From positions 1 to 29,113 of the forward strand of contig JAVBPQ010000089.1 of the NCBI GenBank assembly GCA_031549525.1: DNA of 29,113 bases, read 5' to 3'. Positions 13,432 to 21,608 of this stretch are shown here, in pieces. Position numbers and translations under genes: made by a program. The stretch is from WQUF01 sp031549525. Its GTDB lineage: Bacteria; Bacillota; Clostridia; Clostridiales; Clostridiaceae. The notes beneath the pieces were generated by a model. That model worked only from the letters and a program-made list of their open reading frames with translations, was not told where the DNA came from and made no database searches. How positions within the stretch are numbered: the first letter of the stretch is position 1; every line of letters starts with the position of its first letter.

Positions 13432-16047
13432 TTATTCAACAGCTTTTAACTTTTTTTCAAGCCTGTATTCCTCAATTGTATTAAAGAGAAGTTTATAATT
13501 TTCATAAAATACAACTATGCAATCTCCTGGTTGAGACATGGAAAGCGCTTTTTTAAAAGCATTCTTTTCCTTTAAATACACATTTATTTTGCCAGGACTA
13601 AATCCTTCTTGCAAAATAGATTTTTTCAATATTTTTGCAACTTCTCCTTCTTTTCTTCCTCTTTTATCCTCATCTTCCTTTATTATAATGCGGGAAAAAA
13701 ACTTAGATGATATCTTTCCAACATCCATAATATGTTCATTTGTCCTGTCTCCAGGCATTCCAATTACCCCTAATAAATTTTTAAATTTTAATTTTTCAAG
13801 GGATTCTAGTGTACACCTATATCCTTCTATATTATGACCATAATCTAGTATTACAGTTACTCCATTTACATCAAACATGTTAAATCTTCCATTGTTAAAC
13901 TTTTCATCTAAAAGAAAAGTTTTTAACCTGTCTTTTATGAGTTTAAAATTTACGTTAAGGGAAATAGAGGCAGCTATAGCGGCAAGAGCATTTTCAATAT
14001 TATGTACCAATTTTCCTTTTAAGGTTATAGGTATATCTTTAACTTTAATTATTGGCGTCAATATATTATTTTGCTCAAGGCATACATATCCATTTTCGAT
14101 AAACACACATTTATTTCCATTTTCTAAATGATTTTTTAGAAAATCATTATCTCTTGTCTTTGAGAATAATATTATATTTCCCTTTGCTCTATCCATTATA
14201 TTCATGCTCCATGAATCCTCTGCATTTAATATCGAATATCCATCATCTTTTACTGCTTCAATAACTAAAGCTTTCACTTTTGCAAGCTCTTCCATGGTAT
14301 TTATTCCATTCACTTCTAAATGATCTTCTGTGATGTTAGTCAATACTGCAACATCAGCTTCATCATAAGCAAGACCTCTTTTTATTATGCCCCCTCTTGC
14401 AGTTTCAAAAACTGCAGCATCCACTTCCTTATTGATCAAAATGCTCATTGCAGAGATATATCCAGTAGTATCTCCTTCCTCAATGCAATCATCGTTTATA
14501 AATATACCATTTGTAGTCGTCATTCCAACAATTTCTTCTTGACCCCTTAGTATATGAGATATGAGCCTTGTAGTGGTGGTTTTACCATTAGTTCCACTCA
14601 CTGAAACCACCGGAATATTCTCAAATCCATCTTTATAATATAGATCGATTAAATGTCGTCCTATATCTTTAGGGAGTCCTTCTGAAGGAAAAAGATGCAT
14701 CCTTATTCCTGGTGATGCATTTATCTCAAGAATTGCTCCATTACTTTCTGTTATAGGAATTGAGATATCCTCACAACAGACATCTATTCCACATATATCC
14801 ATGTTAACTGCTCTTGCTGCCCTTTGACATATTGCAATATTTTCACTGCATATTAAATCTGTGCAATCTACTGCAATTCCTCCAGTTGAAAGGTTTGCAT
14901 TGTTCCTTAAAAGTATCTCTTTTCCATATTCTAAAACATCTTTTAAAGAAAGCCCTTTTTCTTTTAAATTGCATATTAGTTTTTCATCTATTGCTATCTT
15001 TGTAAGAGGCTTTTCATGACCTTCACCTCTTAACGGATCATTATTTAAATTTTTGATCAGTTGCTTTATTGTATTAACTCCATCTCCTAGGATACTTGGA
15101 GGAAGCCTTTTTGAAACAGCTGAAACTTTATAATCTATAAGAGTTACCCTGTAATCTTTTCCTTGAACATGCTTCTCTATTAATATATTTTCATATTCCT
15201 TTGACAGAATTTTATAAGCTTCAATGAGTTCCTTTTTATTCTTTATATTAGCAAATACTCCATTTCCTTGATTCCCATATCTTGGTTTTAAAACCACAGG
15301 AAATCCTATACTCTCAGCTAAAGATAACATATGATTTTTATCATCTACAATGCTACCATCAGCAACTGGAAGGAAGTTCTTACTTAAAACTTCTTTTGTT
15401 AGAAGTTTATCACAAACCATCTCCATAGCTACAGCATTAGTCTCAGGACCTAATGTAGCTTGAACCCTTCTGCTCTTTTTTCCATAGCCTAATTGAATCA
15501 TGCTCCTCTCACCAAGCCTTATGACTGGTATATTCCTTAATTTTGCTTCTTGTACAATGGCTTCAGTGCTAGGACCCAACATTTCTCTTGAGTAAATTTC
15601 CTGAATCTTTTTCATCTTTTTATTTAAATTTGGTATTTTTCCTTGGATTAAACTATTCTCTATTTCTACAGCTAAATTTGCTATTTCAATAGCTGTTTTT
15701 TCATATTTAAATTGAAATACGAGGTAATAGTGCTCTCCTTCAACTTCTCTAGCCTTTCCGTAAGATACATCAATTCCTAATCTATTTTGCAAAGCAATAA
15801 CTATATGTTCACAAATATGCGCTAAATATGTGCCACCTGTGAGTCTTTTTAAAAAACCAAAATCTTCATCAATCCCGCATCTATGTTCTCTGACTTCTGG
15901 TATCAATTTAACAAGTCTTGTGTTGAAATACTTTATATCTTTGCTGGGAATTTCAGCATATCCTTCTAGATCCAAATCTATTCTTATACATGCTTTATGC
16001 GAATATATATTTTTCCCATTAAAGACTGTAGTGTTTATTATTTTCAT
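13432..16047 (-). CDS. cphA: Cyanophycin synthetase
   Basis: An 871-residue enzyme that polymerises L-Asp and L-Arg into cyanophycin with ATP. Three parts are visible: the N-terminal CphA domain (1-160); an ATP-grasp domain (about 210-475) with the RYGNQGNGVF loop (256-265) and the Mg-site EINASPG (441-447); and a Mur-ligase-like domain with VSGTNGKTTTTR (482-493), NITEDHL and DYGHN. Length agrees with the family (about 870-900). The start has a GGAGGG at good spacing. It lies 20 bases after cphB in a cphB-cphA operon. Cyanophycin would be a nitrogen and carbon reserve, and some clostridia are known to make it. No truncation or motif loss seen. Confidence 0.96.
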   Translation of the reverse strand: MKIINTTVFNGKNIYSHKACIRIDLDLEGYAEIPSKDIKYFNTRLVKLIPEVREHRCGIDEDFGFLKRLTGGTYLAHICEHIVIALQNRLGIDVSYGKAREVEGEHYYLVFQFKYEKTAIEIANLAVEIENSLIQGKIPNLNKKMKKIQEIYSREMLGPSTEAIVQEAKLRNIPVIRLGERSMIQLGYGKKSRRVQATLGPETNAVAMEMVCDKLLTKEVLSKNFLPVADGSIVDDKNHMLSLAESIGFPVVLKPRYGNQGNGVFANIKNKKELIEAYKILSKEYENILIEKHVQGKDYRVTLIDYKVSAVSKRLPPSILGDGVNTIKQLIKNLNNDPLRGEGHEKPLTKIAIDEKLICNLKEKGLSLKDVLEYGKEILLRNNANLSTGGIAVDCTDLICSENIAICQRAARAVNMDICGIDVCCEDISIPITESNGAILEINASPGIRMHLFPSEGLPKDIGRHLIDLYYKDGFENIPVVSVSGTNGKTTTTRLISHILRGQEEIVGMTTTNGIFINDDCIEEGDTTGYISAMSILINKEVDAAVFETARGGIIKRGLAYDEADVAVLTNITEDHLEVNGINTMEELAKVKALVIEAVKDDGYSILNAEDSWSMNIMDRAKGNIILFSKTRDNDFLKNHLENGNKCVFIENGYVCLEQNNILTPIIKVKDIPITLKGKLVHNIENALAAIAASISLNVNFKLIKDRLKTFLLDEKFNNGRFNMFDVNGVTVILDYGHNIEGYRCTLESLEKLKFKNLLGVIGMPGDRTNEHIMDVGKISSKFFSRIIIKEDEDKRGRKEGEVAKILKKSILQEGFSPGKINVYLKEKNAFKKALSMSQPGDCIVVFYENYKLLFNTIEEYRLEKKLKAVE

Positions 16048-16067
16048 ATAAAAATACCCTCCTAAAT

Positions 16068-16871
16068 TTAAGCAAGCTCAGGTTTTCTAGTTGTGATATC
16101 AAATACGCATTTATTGTTTAGTAGATGCAATTCAACTCCAAAAATAGAAATCACTTCTTCTATACTTTGAGAAGAAATTATATTTTCAGTACACTTTGCA
16201 CCATCCAATACATAAACCGCACCAGAGCCTATGACGCGAAACTTATTTTGGTCATTTACTATAATAGCTGTATCTTCATCTATCCCTATACCTAATTTTT
16301 CAGGATTTTGGGCTATAGATGTCATGAGCCTTCCGATCCTTCCCCTTTCTTCAAAATGTTGATCTATAATACAATCTTCTATGAACCCTAGACCAGGAGC
16401 TAATCTGATTCCTTTTCTTCTTGGAGCATTTTTACCTTCTCCACTTGAAATCATAACATCAGACATTACAGATGCACCTGCAGATGTCCCTGCAAATATA
16501 CAACCATTATTAAATTTATCTTCTAATGCCTTGTATATTGGAGTACCCCCTAATACACTGGTTATCCTTAATTGATCTCCTCCTGTAAAAAAAATCAGAT
16601 CTGCATTTCTTATAATTTCAATATTCTCGCCTTTATATGCATCAATTCTATGTTTAATATCTAATATCTTAATTTTTCTAATTCCTAACTCTCTAAAAAC
16701 TTTTAAATATATATCTTCAATTTCATCAGGTATTTGTGAAGCAGTTGGAGCAATAACTAGATTTCCATTTTTGCTCAATATAATATCAGATATTTCTTTA
16801 AGTATTGTCATATTGTTTTTTTTATCTTCTGCGCCCCCTATTATAATTAGTCTTGTCTTTCCAAGATTCAC
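16068..16871 (-). CDS. cphB: Cyanophycinase
   Basis: A 267-residue serine hydrolase of family S51 that cuts cyanophycin to beta-Asp-Arg dipeptides. The nucleophile elbow GTSAGAS places Ser130 as nucleophile; FTGGDQ (95-100), DQHFEERGR with His172, and GIDEDTA with Glu199 match the known catalytic and substrate residues of Synechocystis CphB (Ser132, His174, Glu201). It is a cytoplasmic form with no signal peptide, unlike secreted cyanophycinases, so it serves the cell's own reserve. The start is GTG after GAGAGGTG. It is the first gene of the pair with cphA, with a plausible promoter upstream. Confidence 0.95.
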   Translation of the reverse strand: MNLGKTRLIIIGGAEDKKNNMTILKEISDIILSKNGNLVIAPTASQIPDEIEDIYLKVFRELGIRKIKILDIKHRIDAYKGENIEIIRNADLIFFTGGDQLRITSVLGGTPIYKALEDKFNNGCIFAGTSAGASVMSDVMISSGEGKNAPRRKGIRLAPGLGFIEDCIIDQHFEERGRIGRLMTSIAQNPEKLGIGIDEDTAIIVNDQNKFRVIGSGAVYVLDGAKCTENIISSQSIEEVISIFGVELHLLNNKCVFDITTRKPELA

Positions 16872-16917
16872 AATTACACCTCTCTTTAATCATATATTTT
16901 TTCCACATAAAATTATA

Positions 16918-16945
16918 TTTATACTAAATATCAATACTAGGTCAA
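16918..16945 (-). promoter_or_regulatory. Promoter of cphB-cphA
   Basis: On the - strand TTGACC (16940-16945), 16 bases, TATAAA (16918-16923), about 45 bases before the GTG start. The rest of the roughly 290-base spacer (16872-17164) is AT-rich and holds no gene I can see. Confidence 0.5.
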
Positions 16946-16967
16946 GAATATATAATGTAAATCCTAA

Positions 16968-16989
16968 CTTTAAACATATTTGTTTAAAG
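16968..16989. repeat. 9-base inverted repeat upstream of the cphB promoter
   Basis: CTTTAAACA and TGTTTAAAG are perfect inverted repeats over a 4-base loop. The repeat lies 23 bases upstream of the presumed -35 of cphB-cphA, so it is a candidate regulator-binding site; a weak + strand hairpin is the alternative. Confidence 0.35.
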
Positions 16990-17088
16990 TTTATTAAATG
17001 TTTTACTATTATTTTATTTTTCAAAATAAATATTCAACATTTCAAGATACAATAAATCTATGGCAGAGAATAACCAAGAATTTAGAAT

Positions 17089-17118
17089 AAAAAAGACTAA
17101 TAGAAAAACTATTAGTCT
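17089..17118 (-). terminator. Terminator of sipL
   Basis: On the - strand AGACTAATAG pairs perfectly with CTATTAGTCT over a 5-base T loop, followed by six T. It is about 46 bases after the sipL stop. Confidence 0.88.
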
Positions 17119-17164
17119 AATATCACACAAATGTTATTATTTACATATTTTAAATTTTTATTCA

Positions 17165-18715
17165 TTATATTACAGATTTACCTAAAATTATGATCTTGCT
17201 CCCAGGTTTAAGATCATCATCTTCTAAATTATTAGCCTTCACCACATCGTCCATAAGCACATTAAATTTTTTAGAAATATCCCATAAATTCTCATTCTGT
17301 TGAATGGTGTAAATGCTCATGCTATAATCCTTTTCTGGTATCTCTTCATCAGTTTCTGAAACAGATATTATTAAATTTTTATTATTCACATCAAAGATCT
17401 TATAATAAATATCAAGCAAAACTTTAACAGCTATATTTTTTCCTTCTACATCGACGCTAAGACCATCTAAGTTTACTAGTATAACAAATTTCATATCAGA
17501 GTTTATGCCATTTAAATCTATTGTAGAGGTAAATGGAATCTGATATTTTATAGTATCATAGTTATCTTCATTTTTTATTTTATATATGGAGCTTAAATTA
17601 ATAATGCCTTCTAAAAGTATCTTATCATCTATTAAGTTTTTTTGAATAATATCAGGGCTTGCCACAGAGTAAAGGATGCTCTCTGGAATTTTATTTTCTA
17701 TCTCAATATCTTCTTTTATTATGAGTTTCCACTTATTTAAATGGCTTATACTAGTTATAGGGATATTTTGTTTTTCAATATTGTACTTAGTCTTTGGAGA
17801 GTATGCATCATCTACCACATTTTCAATATTCTTCTGTATTATGTTTACATTTGACTTTATGAGAACTTCAACGGCTATGACTTTCTCTTCACCAGAATCA
17901 TTATGCTTTAAATCATAATATATATTTGCAAGCTTATATCTTGTATCTATTAGCACATTGTCACCTAAAATTTCAGTTTCTATTTCTTTTGTAAACTGAA
18001 TTTCGTTTTCTACAGTAAATGTACCTGTGTTTTCTTTGCCAGCATATAATGCAGATAGGGTTACATAACCTTCAACATATACCTTGTTGTCATGAATTTT
18101 ATGGTCTCTCTTTGTTATGAAAGCATCAAGCTTAAGCACTCTATCTATGGCAGGTTTATCTCCTAATATGTGAATACTATCTTTTATCACTATGTCATTA
18201 TTAAAATTACCCTTATAAACATCTAAGTCAAAAGGTTTTCTTAACAGTTGAAGTTTGTCATTTCCATTTATCTCTTTAACAACTTCATATTTTTCTCTGT
18301 TATTAATTAAAACTTTAAGTTGAAGTATTCCATCTATATTTATCTTTCTCTCATTTATTATAGAAGAATTTATATGTTCAATAAATGGAAATACTTCTGC
18401 ATTGATATCTCTGCCACTTGATACTATGTCAATTGTACAAGAAAACTTATCTTCATAGTTTACACTCCTTATGAGATTAGTATCATCTTCTAAGGTAGAA
18501 TAGATGATATTAAACTCTATGTCTCCTTGAACAATAACCCTGCCATCCATAACATCCATGGATTTTACCCAAGGTCTTGCATCTACCATAAGCACTTTAT
18601 AAACGTCTGGTTCTGTATCTGGAATTAAATAATCGCCTCTGAACATGCATTCATTGGAAAACTCTCCAACATAATTTTCATATTCTACCGTTTCTTTTAA
18701 TAATTCTATATTCAT
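17165..18715 (-). CDS. sipL: SpoIVA-interacting spore-coat protein SipL (SPOCS + LysM)
   Basis: A 516-residue protein made of repeated DUF3794/SPOCS beta-domains: segments with VQGDIEFNIIY, VEGYVTLSALY and LEGIINLSSIY recur roughly every 150-200 residues. A C-terminal LysM follows (about 468-512: YTIQQNENLWDISKKF, then NNLEDDDLKPGSKIII). The architecture and length match SipL of Clostridioides difficile, which binds the SpoIVA ATPase through its LysM and is needed for coat assembly around the forespore. ATG 18715 is chosen for its GGAGG at eight bases; an earlier Met lies before the Shine-Dalgarno. It is transcribed alone, with its own terminator. Expected control is mother-cell sigma-E; I could not find a convincing sigma-E promoter. 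Confidence 0.88.
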   Translation of the reverse strand: MNIELLKETVEYENYVGEFSNECMFRGDYLIPDTEPDVYKVLMVDARPWVKSMDVMDGRVIVQGDIEFNIIYSTLEDDTNLIRSVNYEDKFSCTIDIVSSGRDINAEVFPFIEHINSSIINERKINIDGILQLKVLINNREKYEVVKEINGNDKLQLLRKPFDLDVYKGNFNNDIVIKDSIHILGDKPAIDRVLKLDAFITKRDHKIHDNKVYVEGYVTLSALYAGKENTGTFTVENEIQFTKEIETEILGDNVLIDTRYKLANIYYDLKHNDSGEEKVIAVEVLIKSNVNIIQKNIENVVDDAYSPKTKYNIEKQNIPITSISHLNKWKLIIKEDIEIENKIPESILYSVASPDIIQKNLIDDKILLEGIINLSSIYKIKNEDNYDTIKYQIPFTSTIDLNGINSDMKFVILVNLDGLSVDVEGKNIAVKVLLDIYYKIFDVNNKNLIISVSETDEEIPEKDYSMSIYTIQQNENLWDISKKFNVLMDDVVKANNLEDDDLKPGSKIIILGKSVI

Positions 18716-18736
18716 GGTTTGTTCCTCCATCATTAA

Positions 18737-18786
18737 ATTACTAATTATTTATATAATACTTATTTAAAAAATATTACTAATTATTT
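18737..18786. repeat. Direct repeats upstream of sipL
   Basis: The 14-base ATTACTAATTATTT occurs twice (18737-18750 and 18773-18786), 36 bases apart, and a degenerate third copy (GTACTAATAAA) begins near 18793. They lie in the sipL upstream region and could be regulator-binding sites or a chance expansion in AT-rich DNA. Confidence 0.4.
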
Positions 18787-18836
18787 GTTTTTAGTACTAA
18801 TAAATGGAGAACTTAAATTGACAAAATTTATAAAAT

Positions 18837-18869
18837 AAAAAAAGGGATAGTACCTTATTAGCACTATCC
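18837..18869 (-). terminator. Terminator of veg
   Basis: On the - strand GGATAGT pairs with ACTATCC (18863-18869 and 18845-18851 on the + strand) over 11 bases, followed by a run of seven T and more T-rich sequence. It begins just after the veg stop codon. Confidence 0.9.
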
Positions 18870-18870
18870 T

Positions 18871-19104
18871 TCATACAAATACAAGTTGCACTGTTTTTGT
18901 TAAGACATCTGAATAACTATAGGTAACAGCAGTTTTATTATCATCAACTAATCTAACAACAAAAATACTAGAATATACATTCTCAAGTATTCCTTCATTA
19001 ACTACAATTTTACGTCTTCCAGCATTGGCTTTAAGTGTTACTTTTTGTCCTAAGTGATTTGCTATATCTTGTTTTATATTCGCCAAGACACTATGATCTT
19101 TCAC
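18871..19104 (-). CDS. veg: Veg family protein
   Basis: A 77-residue protein with the Veg core: a GQKVTLKANAGRRK segment and the C-terminal SYSDVLTKTVQL, closely paralleling B. subtilis Veg (86 residues). Veg is abundant in growing cells, was reported to stimulate biofilm formation in B. subtilis, and is thought to bind nucleic acid. The GTG at 19104 is chosen because GAGGGTG stands at good distance; a GTG three codons earlier overlaps that Shine-Dalgarno. It has one of the best promoters in the window. Confidence 0.9.
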   Translation of the reverse strand: MKDHSVLANIKQDIANHLGQKVTLKANAGRRKIVVNEGILENVYSSIFVVRLVDDNKTAVTYSYSDVLTKTVQLVFV

Positions 19105-19132
19105 ACCATACACCCTCTTTCTTACATTTATA

Positions 19133-19161
19133 ATTATACACTAAAAGGGTATCCTTGTCAA
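19133..19161 (-). promoter_or_regulatory. Strong sigma-A promoter of veg
   Basis: On the - strand a perfect TTGACA (19156-19161), 17 bases, and a perfect TATAAT (19133-19138). It matches the known strength of veg promoters. Confidence 0.9.
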
Positions 19162-19417
19162 TGAATTAAATAATAATTTTAACAACACTTTGGTACATTG
19201 TCAATAGTTTTTCACTAAATTTGTGTAAACAATACAATTTTTCTATTTATAGTATTATCTATAGTATCTCTACAAAAGCATATTTTTATACATAAATAAT
19301 ATCTTATTATATAAAGTGTTAACCTTATCCCCATGATATAACAAAAAGATATAATAGAATAATCTAATATATCTTCTTATAATTATACTTTTTGAGAAAG
19401 CAAGGTTAACAATATAC
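19162..19417. other. AT-rich spacer with distant inverted repeat
   Basis: About 255 bases between the veg promoter and the end of the Bax-inhibitor gene. No ORF with a Shine-Dalgarno. A perfect 10-base inverted repeat, TGTTAACCTT (19317-19326) and AAGGTTAACA (19402-19411), encloses 75 bases with smaller internal pairings (AGATATA/TATATCT). It may mark the end of the gene at 19418, which has no ordinary terminator, or a structured RNA. Confidence 0.4.
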
Positions 19418-20104
19418 TTATTTTCTTTTTCCAAATATCCTTAAGAATCTAATAAACAGATTTATAAAATCTAAATACAATGCTAATGCTCCAAGGATAG
19501 CATATTTTGAAACTCTTTCTCTATCAATTGAATAAACATTATTATGGATAAGCTTTATCTTTTGCATATCGTAAGCTGTAATCCCTATAAATAGCAAAAT
19601 TGCAAATATTGAAACGCCAAAATCAATAGATGAAAAGTTAAAGAAGAAACCTAAAATGCCCACTGCTATGATGCCAATCAATCCAACTAAAAAAAACTTT
19701 CTAAGAGGGCTTAAGTCCACCTTAGTAAAATATCCAAAAAATCCTGCAAGTGCAAATGTTACTCCTGCAGCTACAAATGCCATAAGAGCAGTTTGTGAGC
19801 TATATGCTATAAGAAGAGTTCCTATAGTCACACCATTTAATATTGAATAAAAAAAGAATAAAATATATGCTAACACAGGAGATAATTTATTAATTAAAGA
19901 ACTTAAAACCATCACAACTACTAATTCAGTTATAATAGCAGCATAAAATATGGTTTCAAATCCACCCAGAGCATATATCATTGGATTTACAAAATTAGCA
20001 GTTAAAAATGTTACAAGAAGACCAAGAGCAGTTAATAATAAAACCTTAGAAAGAAAATCTGCTCTGCTCTTTTCTAAGGTAATATGGTCATTAAATTGGT
20101 ACAT
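19418..20104 (-). CDS. Bax inhibitor-1/YccA family membrane protein (YetJ-like)
   Basis: A 228-residue integral membrane protein with seven hydrophobic segments, of the BI-1 (TMBIM) family. The family signature near the C-terminus, GITAYDMQKIK followed by LALYLDFINLFIRFLRIFG, carries the two Asp residues that in B. subtilis YetJ form the pH-sensitive Ca2+-leak gate. The function in clostridia is presumed calcium/proton leak and is untested. ATG 20104 is preceded by GAGGG at eight bases; a GTG three codons upstream overlaps the Shine-Dalgarno. It is divergent from the RlmM-like gene. Confidence 0.92.
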   Translation of the reverse strand: MYQFNDHITLEKSRADFLSKVLLLTALGLLVTFLTANFVNPMIYALGGFETIFYAAIITELVVVMVLSSLINKLSPVLAYILFFFYSILNGVTIGTLLIAYSSQTALMAFVAAGVTFALAGFFGYFTKVDLSPLRKFFLVGLIGIIAVGILGFFFNFSSIDFGVSIFAILLFIGITAYDMQKIKLIHNNVYSIDRERVSKYAILGALALYLDFINLFIRFLRIFGKRK

Positions 20105-20128
20105 AAATTCCACCCTCTTTCAATAAAT

Positions 20129-20157
20129 ATTATAGCACAAAATACTAAATATTTCAT
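20129..20157 (-). promoter_or_regulatory. Promoter of the Bax-inhibitor gene
   Basis: On the - strand ATGAAA (20152-20157), 17 bases, a perfect TATAAT (20129-20134), with an extended -10 TG one base upstream. About 25 bases before the start codon. Confidence 0.65.
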
Positions 20158-20169
20158 TTATATAAACCA

Positions 20170-20198
20170 TTGATCGTAATATAGAGTTATAATATTAT
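20170..20198 (+). promoter_or_regulatory. Promoter of the RlmM-like gene
   Basis: TTGATC (20170-20175), 17 bases, TATTAT (20193-20198), 20 bases before the ATG. The divergent Bax-inhibitor promoter is 12 bases away. Confidence 0.5.
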
Positions 20199-20218
20199 AG
20201 ATTTCAAAGGAGGAAAAA

Positions 20219-21244
20219 ATGAGCAGGATAATATTTTCATCACAAGAAAATTCATGCATGTATGCATTAAAGGAATTTAAAAAAATAAACTCTGAGATAA
20301 AGCTTATAGACTGGTTAAAGCCTGGAGTAGGTTTAATAGAGATAAACGATAGTTTTCATAATATATCCAATAAAATATTGGATAACAAAGCAGTATTTAT
20401 ACGCCATATATTTCCAGTTTTAGATGAAATTAAAATAAACCAGGATGAAAATGATTTAAATTTGATATTAAATGCAATATTAAATTTAATAGATATAATT
20501 GATAAAGATAAAACATTCTCAGTTCAATGTAAGATCATAGAAAGTAAAGAAAAGGGCCCCTATAAAAAATTTCATGTGAATTCTTTTATATCTGAGTACC
20601 TTGAATCAAAAATGTTTAAAATAGATATAAAAGATCCATTTCAGGTAATATCTATAGTATTAAAAGATAATCTGTGTTATATAGGAATCTCTCAAGCAAA
20701 ATTAAATTTAAGCAATTGGACTTTAGGAGAACATAGATTTAAACATATGGAAGATCAAATATCAAGAGCCGAATTTAAATTAATGGAAGCTATAGATACA
20801 TTTAAAATAGATTTAACCTCTTTTAAAAACGCATTGGATTTAGGTGCATCTCCTGGAGGGTGGACTAAGGTGCTTTTAGATTATGGTCTTAGAGTAGTTG
20901 CAGTAGACCCTGCAGATTTAAATGAAGATCTTAAAAAGAATAAAAATGTACATCACTTTAGAGGGCTTGCTCAAGATTATCTTAAAATATCAGATCATTT
21001 TGATATAATTGTAAATGATATGAGGATGGATCCTATAGATTCTTGTAAACTCATGATAGAATTATCAAAGCATTTAACTAGAGATGGCATTGTAATAATG
21101 ACCCTTAAGTTGCCTCACAAGAATATTGAAAAGATCTTACATAAATCCATAAATATCTTAATAAAACTATACAAGATTGAGTTTGCAAGGCAGTTATTTC
21201 ACAATAGATCCGAGGTTACGTTAATTATTAGGCATAAATCGTAG
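20219..21244 (+). CDS. RlmM-like 2'-O-ribose RNA methyltransferase
   Basis: A 341-residue protein with an N-terminal extension, a THUMP-like middle and a C-terminal RrmJ/FtsJ Rossmann domain. The SAM loop is ALDLGASPGGWTKVLL (205-220). The K-D-K-E catalytic tetrad of 2'-O methyltransferases is intact: K187 (RAEFKLMEA), D267 (NDMRMD), K297 (TLKLPH) and E332 (SEVTLIIR). E. coli RlmM, with similar size (366) and layout, methylates C2498 of 23S rRNA; the same target is a guess here. AAAGGAGG stands five bases before the ATG. The TAG stop is part of the terminator stem. Confidence 0.85.
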   Translation: MSRIIFSSQENSCMYALKEFKKINSEIKLIDWLKPGVGLIEINDSFHNISNKILDNKAVFIRHIFPVLDEIKINQDENDLNLILNAILNLIDIIDKDKTFSVQCKIIESKEKGPYKKFHVNSFISEYLESKMFKIDIKDPFQVISIVLKDNLCYIGISQAKLNLSNWTLGEHRFKHMEDQISRAEFKLMEAIDTFKIDLTSFKNALDLGASPGGWTKVLLDYGLRVVAVDPADLNEDLKKNKNVHHFRGLAQDYLKISDHFDIIVNDMRMDPIDSCKLMIELSKHLTRDGIVIMTLKLPHKNIEKILHKSINILIKLYKIEFARQLFHNRSEVTLIIRHKS

Positions 21245-21268
21245 AGGAACGATAAAATCGTTCCTCTA
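21242..21268. terminator. Convergent terminator, RlmM-like gene and spoIIID
   Basis: A perfect 12-base stem: TAGAGGAACGAT and ATCGTTCCTCTA over a 3-base loop. The stem starts with the stop codon of the + gene and ends 5 bases from the spoIIID stop. The T-tail is modest on both strands (ATTTATT on +, TTTATG after a few bases on -). Confidence 0.75.
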
Positions 21269-21273
21269 ATTTA

Positions 21274-21528
21274 TTACTCATTGATTACTTTATATTTTAG
21301 CTTAGTAGCTTTTCCGCCTCTTATATGTCTTTCTGCCTTATTGAAGTTTAGTATATTCTTAGCTTCATCTGCAATAATTGAATTTATTTTAGGCAGCCTA
21401 TCTGTCATATCTTTGTGAATCGTACTTTTGCTAACTCCAAATACTTTTGCAGTTTTTCTTATTGTGGCTTTTGAACTAATTATATAATTAGCTACTTCTA
21501 ATACCCTTTCTTCAATATAGTCTTTCAT
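21274..21528 (-). CDS. spoIIID: Sporulation transcription factor SpoIIID
   Basis: An 84-residue DNA-binding protein with the SpoIIID helix-turn-helix (ATIRKTAKVFGVSKSTIHKDMTDRL, about 21-45) and a basic C-terminal tail (RHIRGGKATKLKYK) that also contacts DNA. It acts in the mother cell with sigma-E to switch on and off many sporulation genes. Length matches B. subtilis (93) and clostridial forms. The ATG has AAAGGATG seven bases upstream. It lies after the spoIIQ-like gene. mreB/mbl, which usually follows spoIIID, is absent; here a convergent gene sits instead. A sigma-E promoter is expected; CATATAAA near 21576-21583 (- strand) is a weak -10 candidate. Confidence 0.95.
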   Translation of the reverse strand: MKDYIEERVLEVANYIISSKATIRKTAKVFGVSKSTIHKDMTDRLPKINSIIADEAKNILNFNKAERHIRGGKATKLKYKVINE

Positions 21529-21562
21529 AGCTAGACATCCTTTATCTTAGAAATATGTAAAT

Positions 21563-21591
21563 ATTTTATCTTTATTTATATGAGATAAAAT
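21563..21591. repeat. 9-base inverted repeat between spoIIQ and spoIIID
   Basis: ATTTTATCT (21563-21571) and AGATAAAAT (21583-21591) pair perfectly over 11 bases. It could end the spoIIQ transcript, though its T-tail is poor, or be an operator in the spoIIID upstream region. Confidence 0.4.
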
Positions 21592-21608
21592 TATATTTTA
21601 ATGATTGA

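Noticed and set aside
16872..17164. Riboswitch or small gene in the sipL-cphB spacer
   Set aside because: No conserved riboswitch core and no ORF with a Shine-Dalgarno; only a terminator, a promoter and one inverted repeat are supported.
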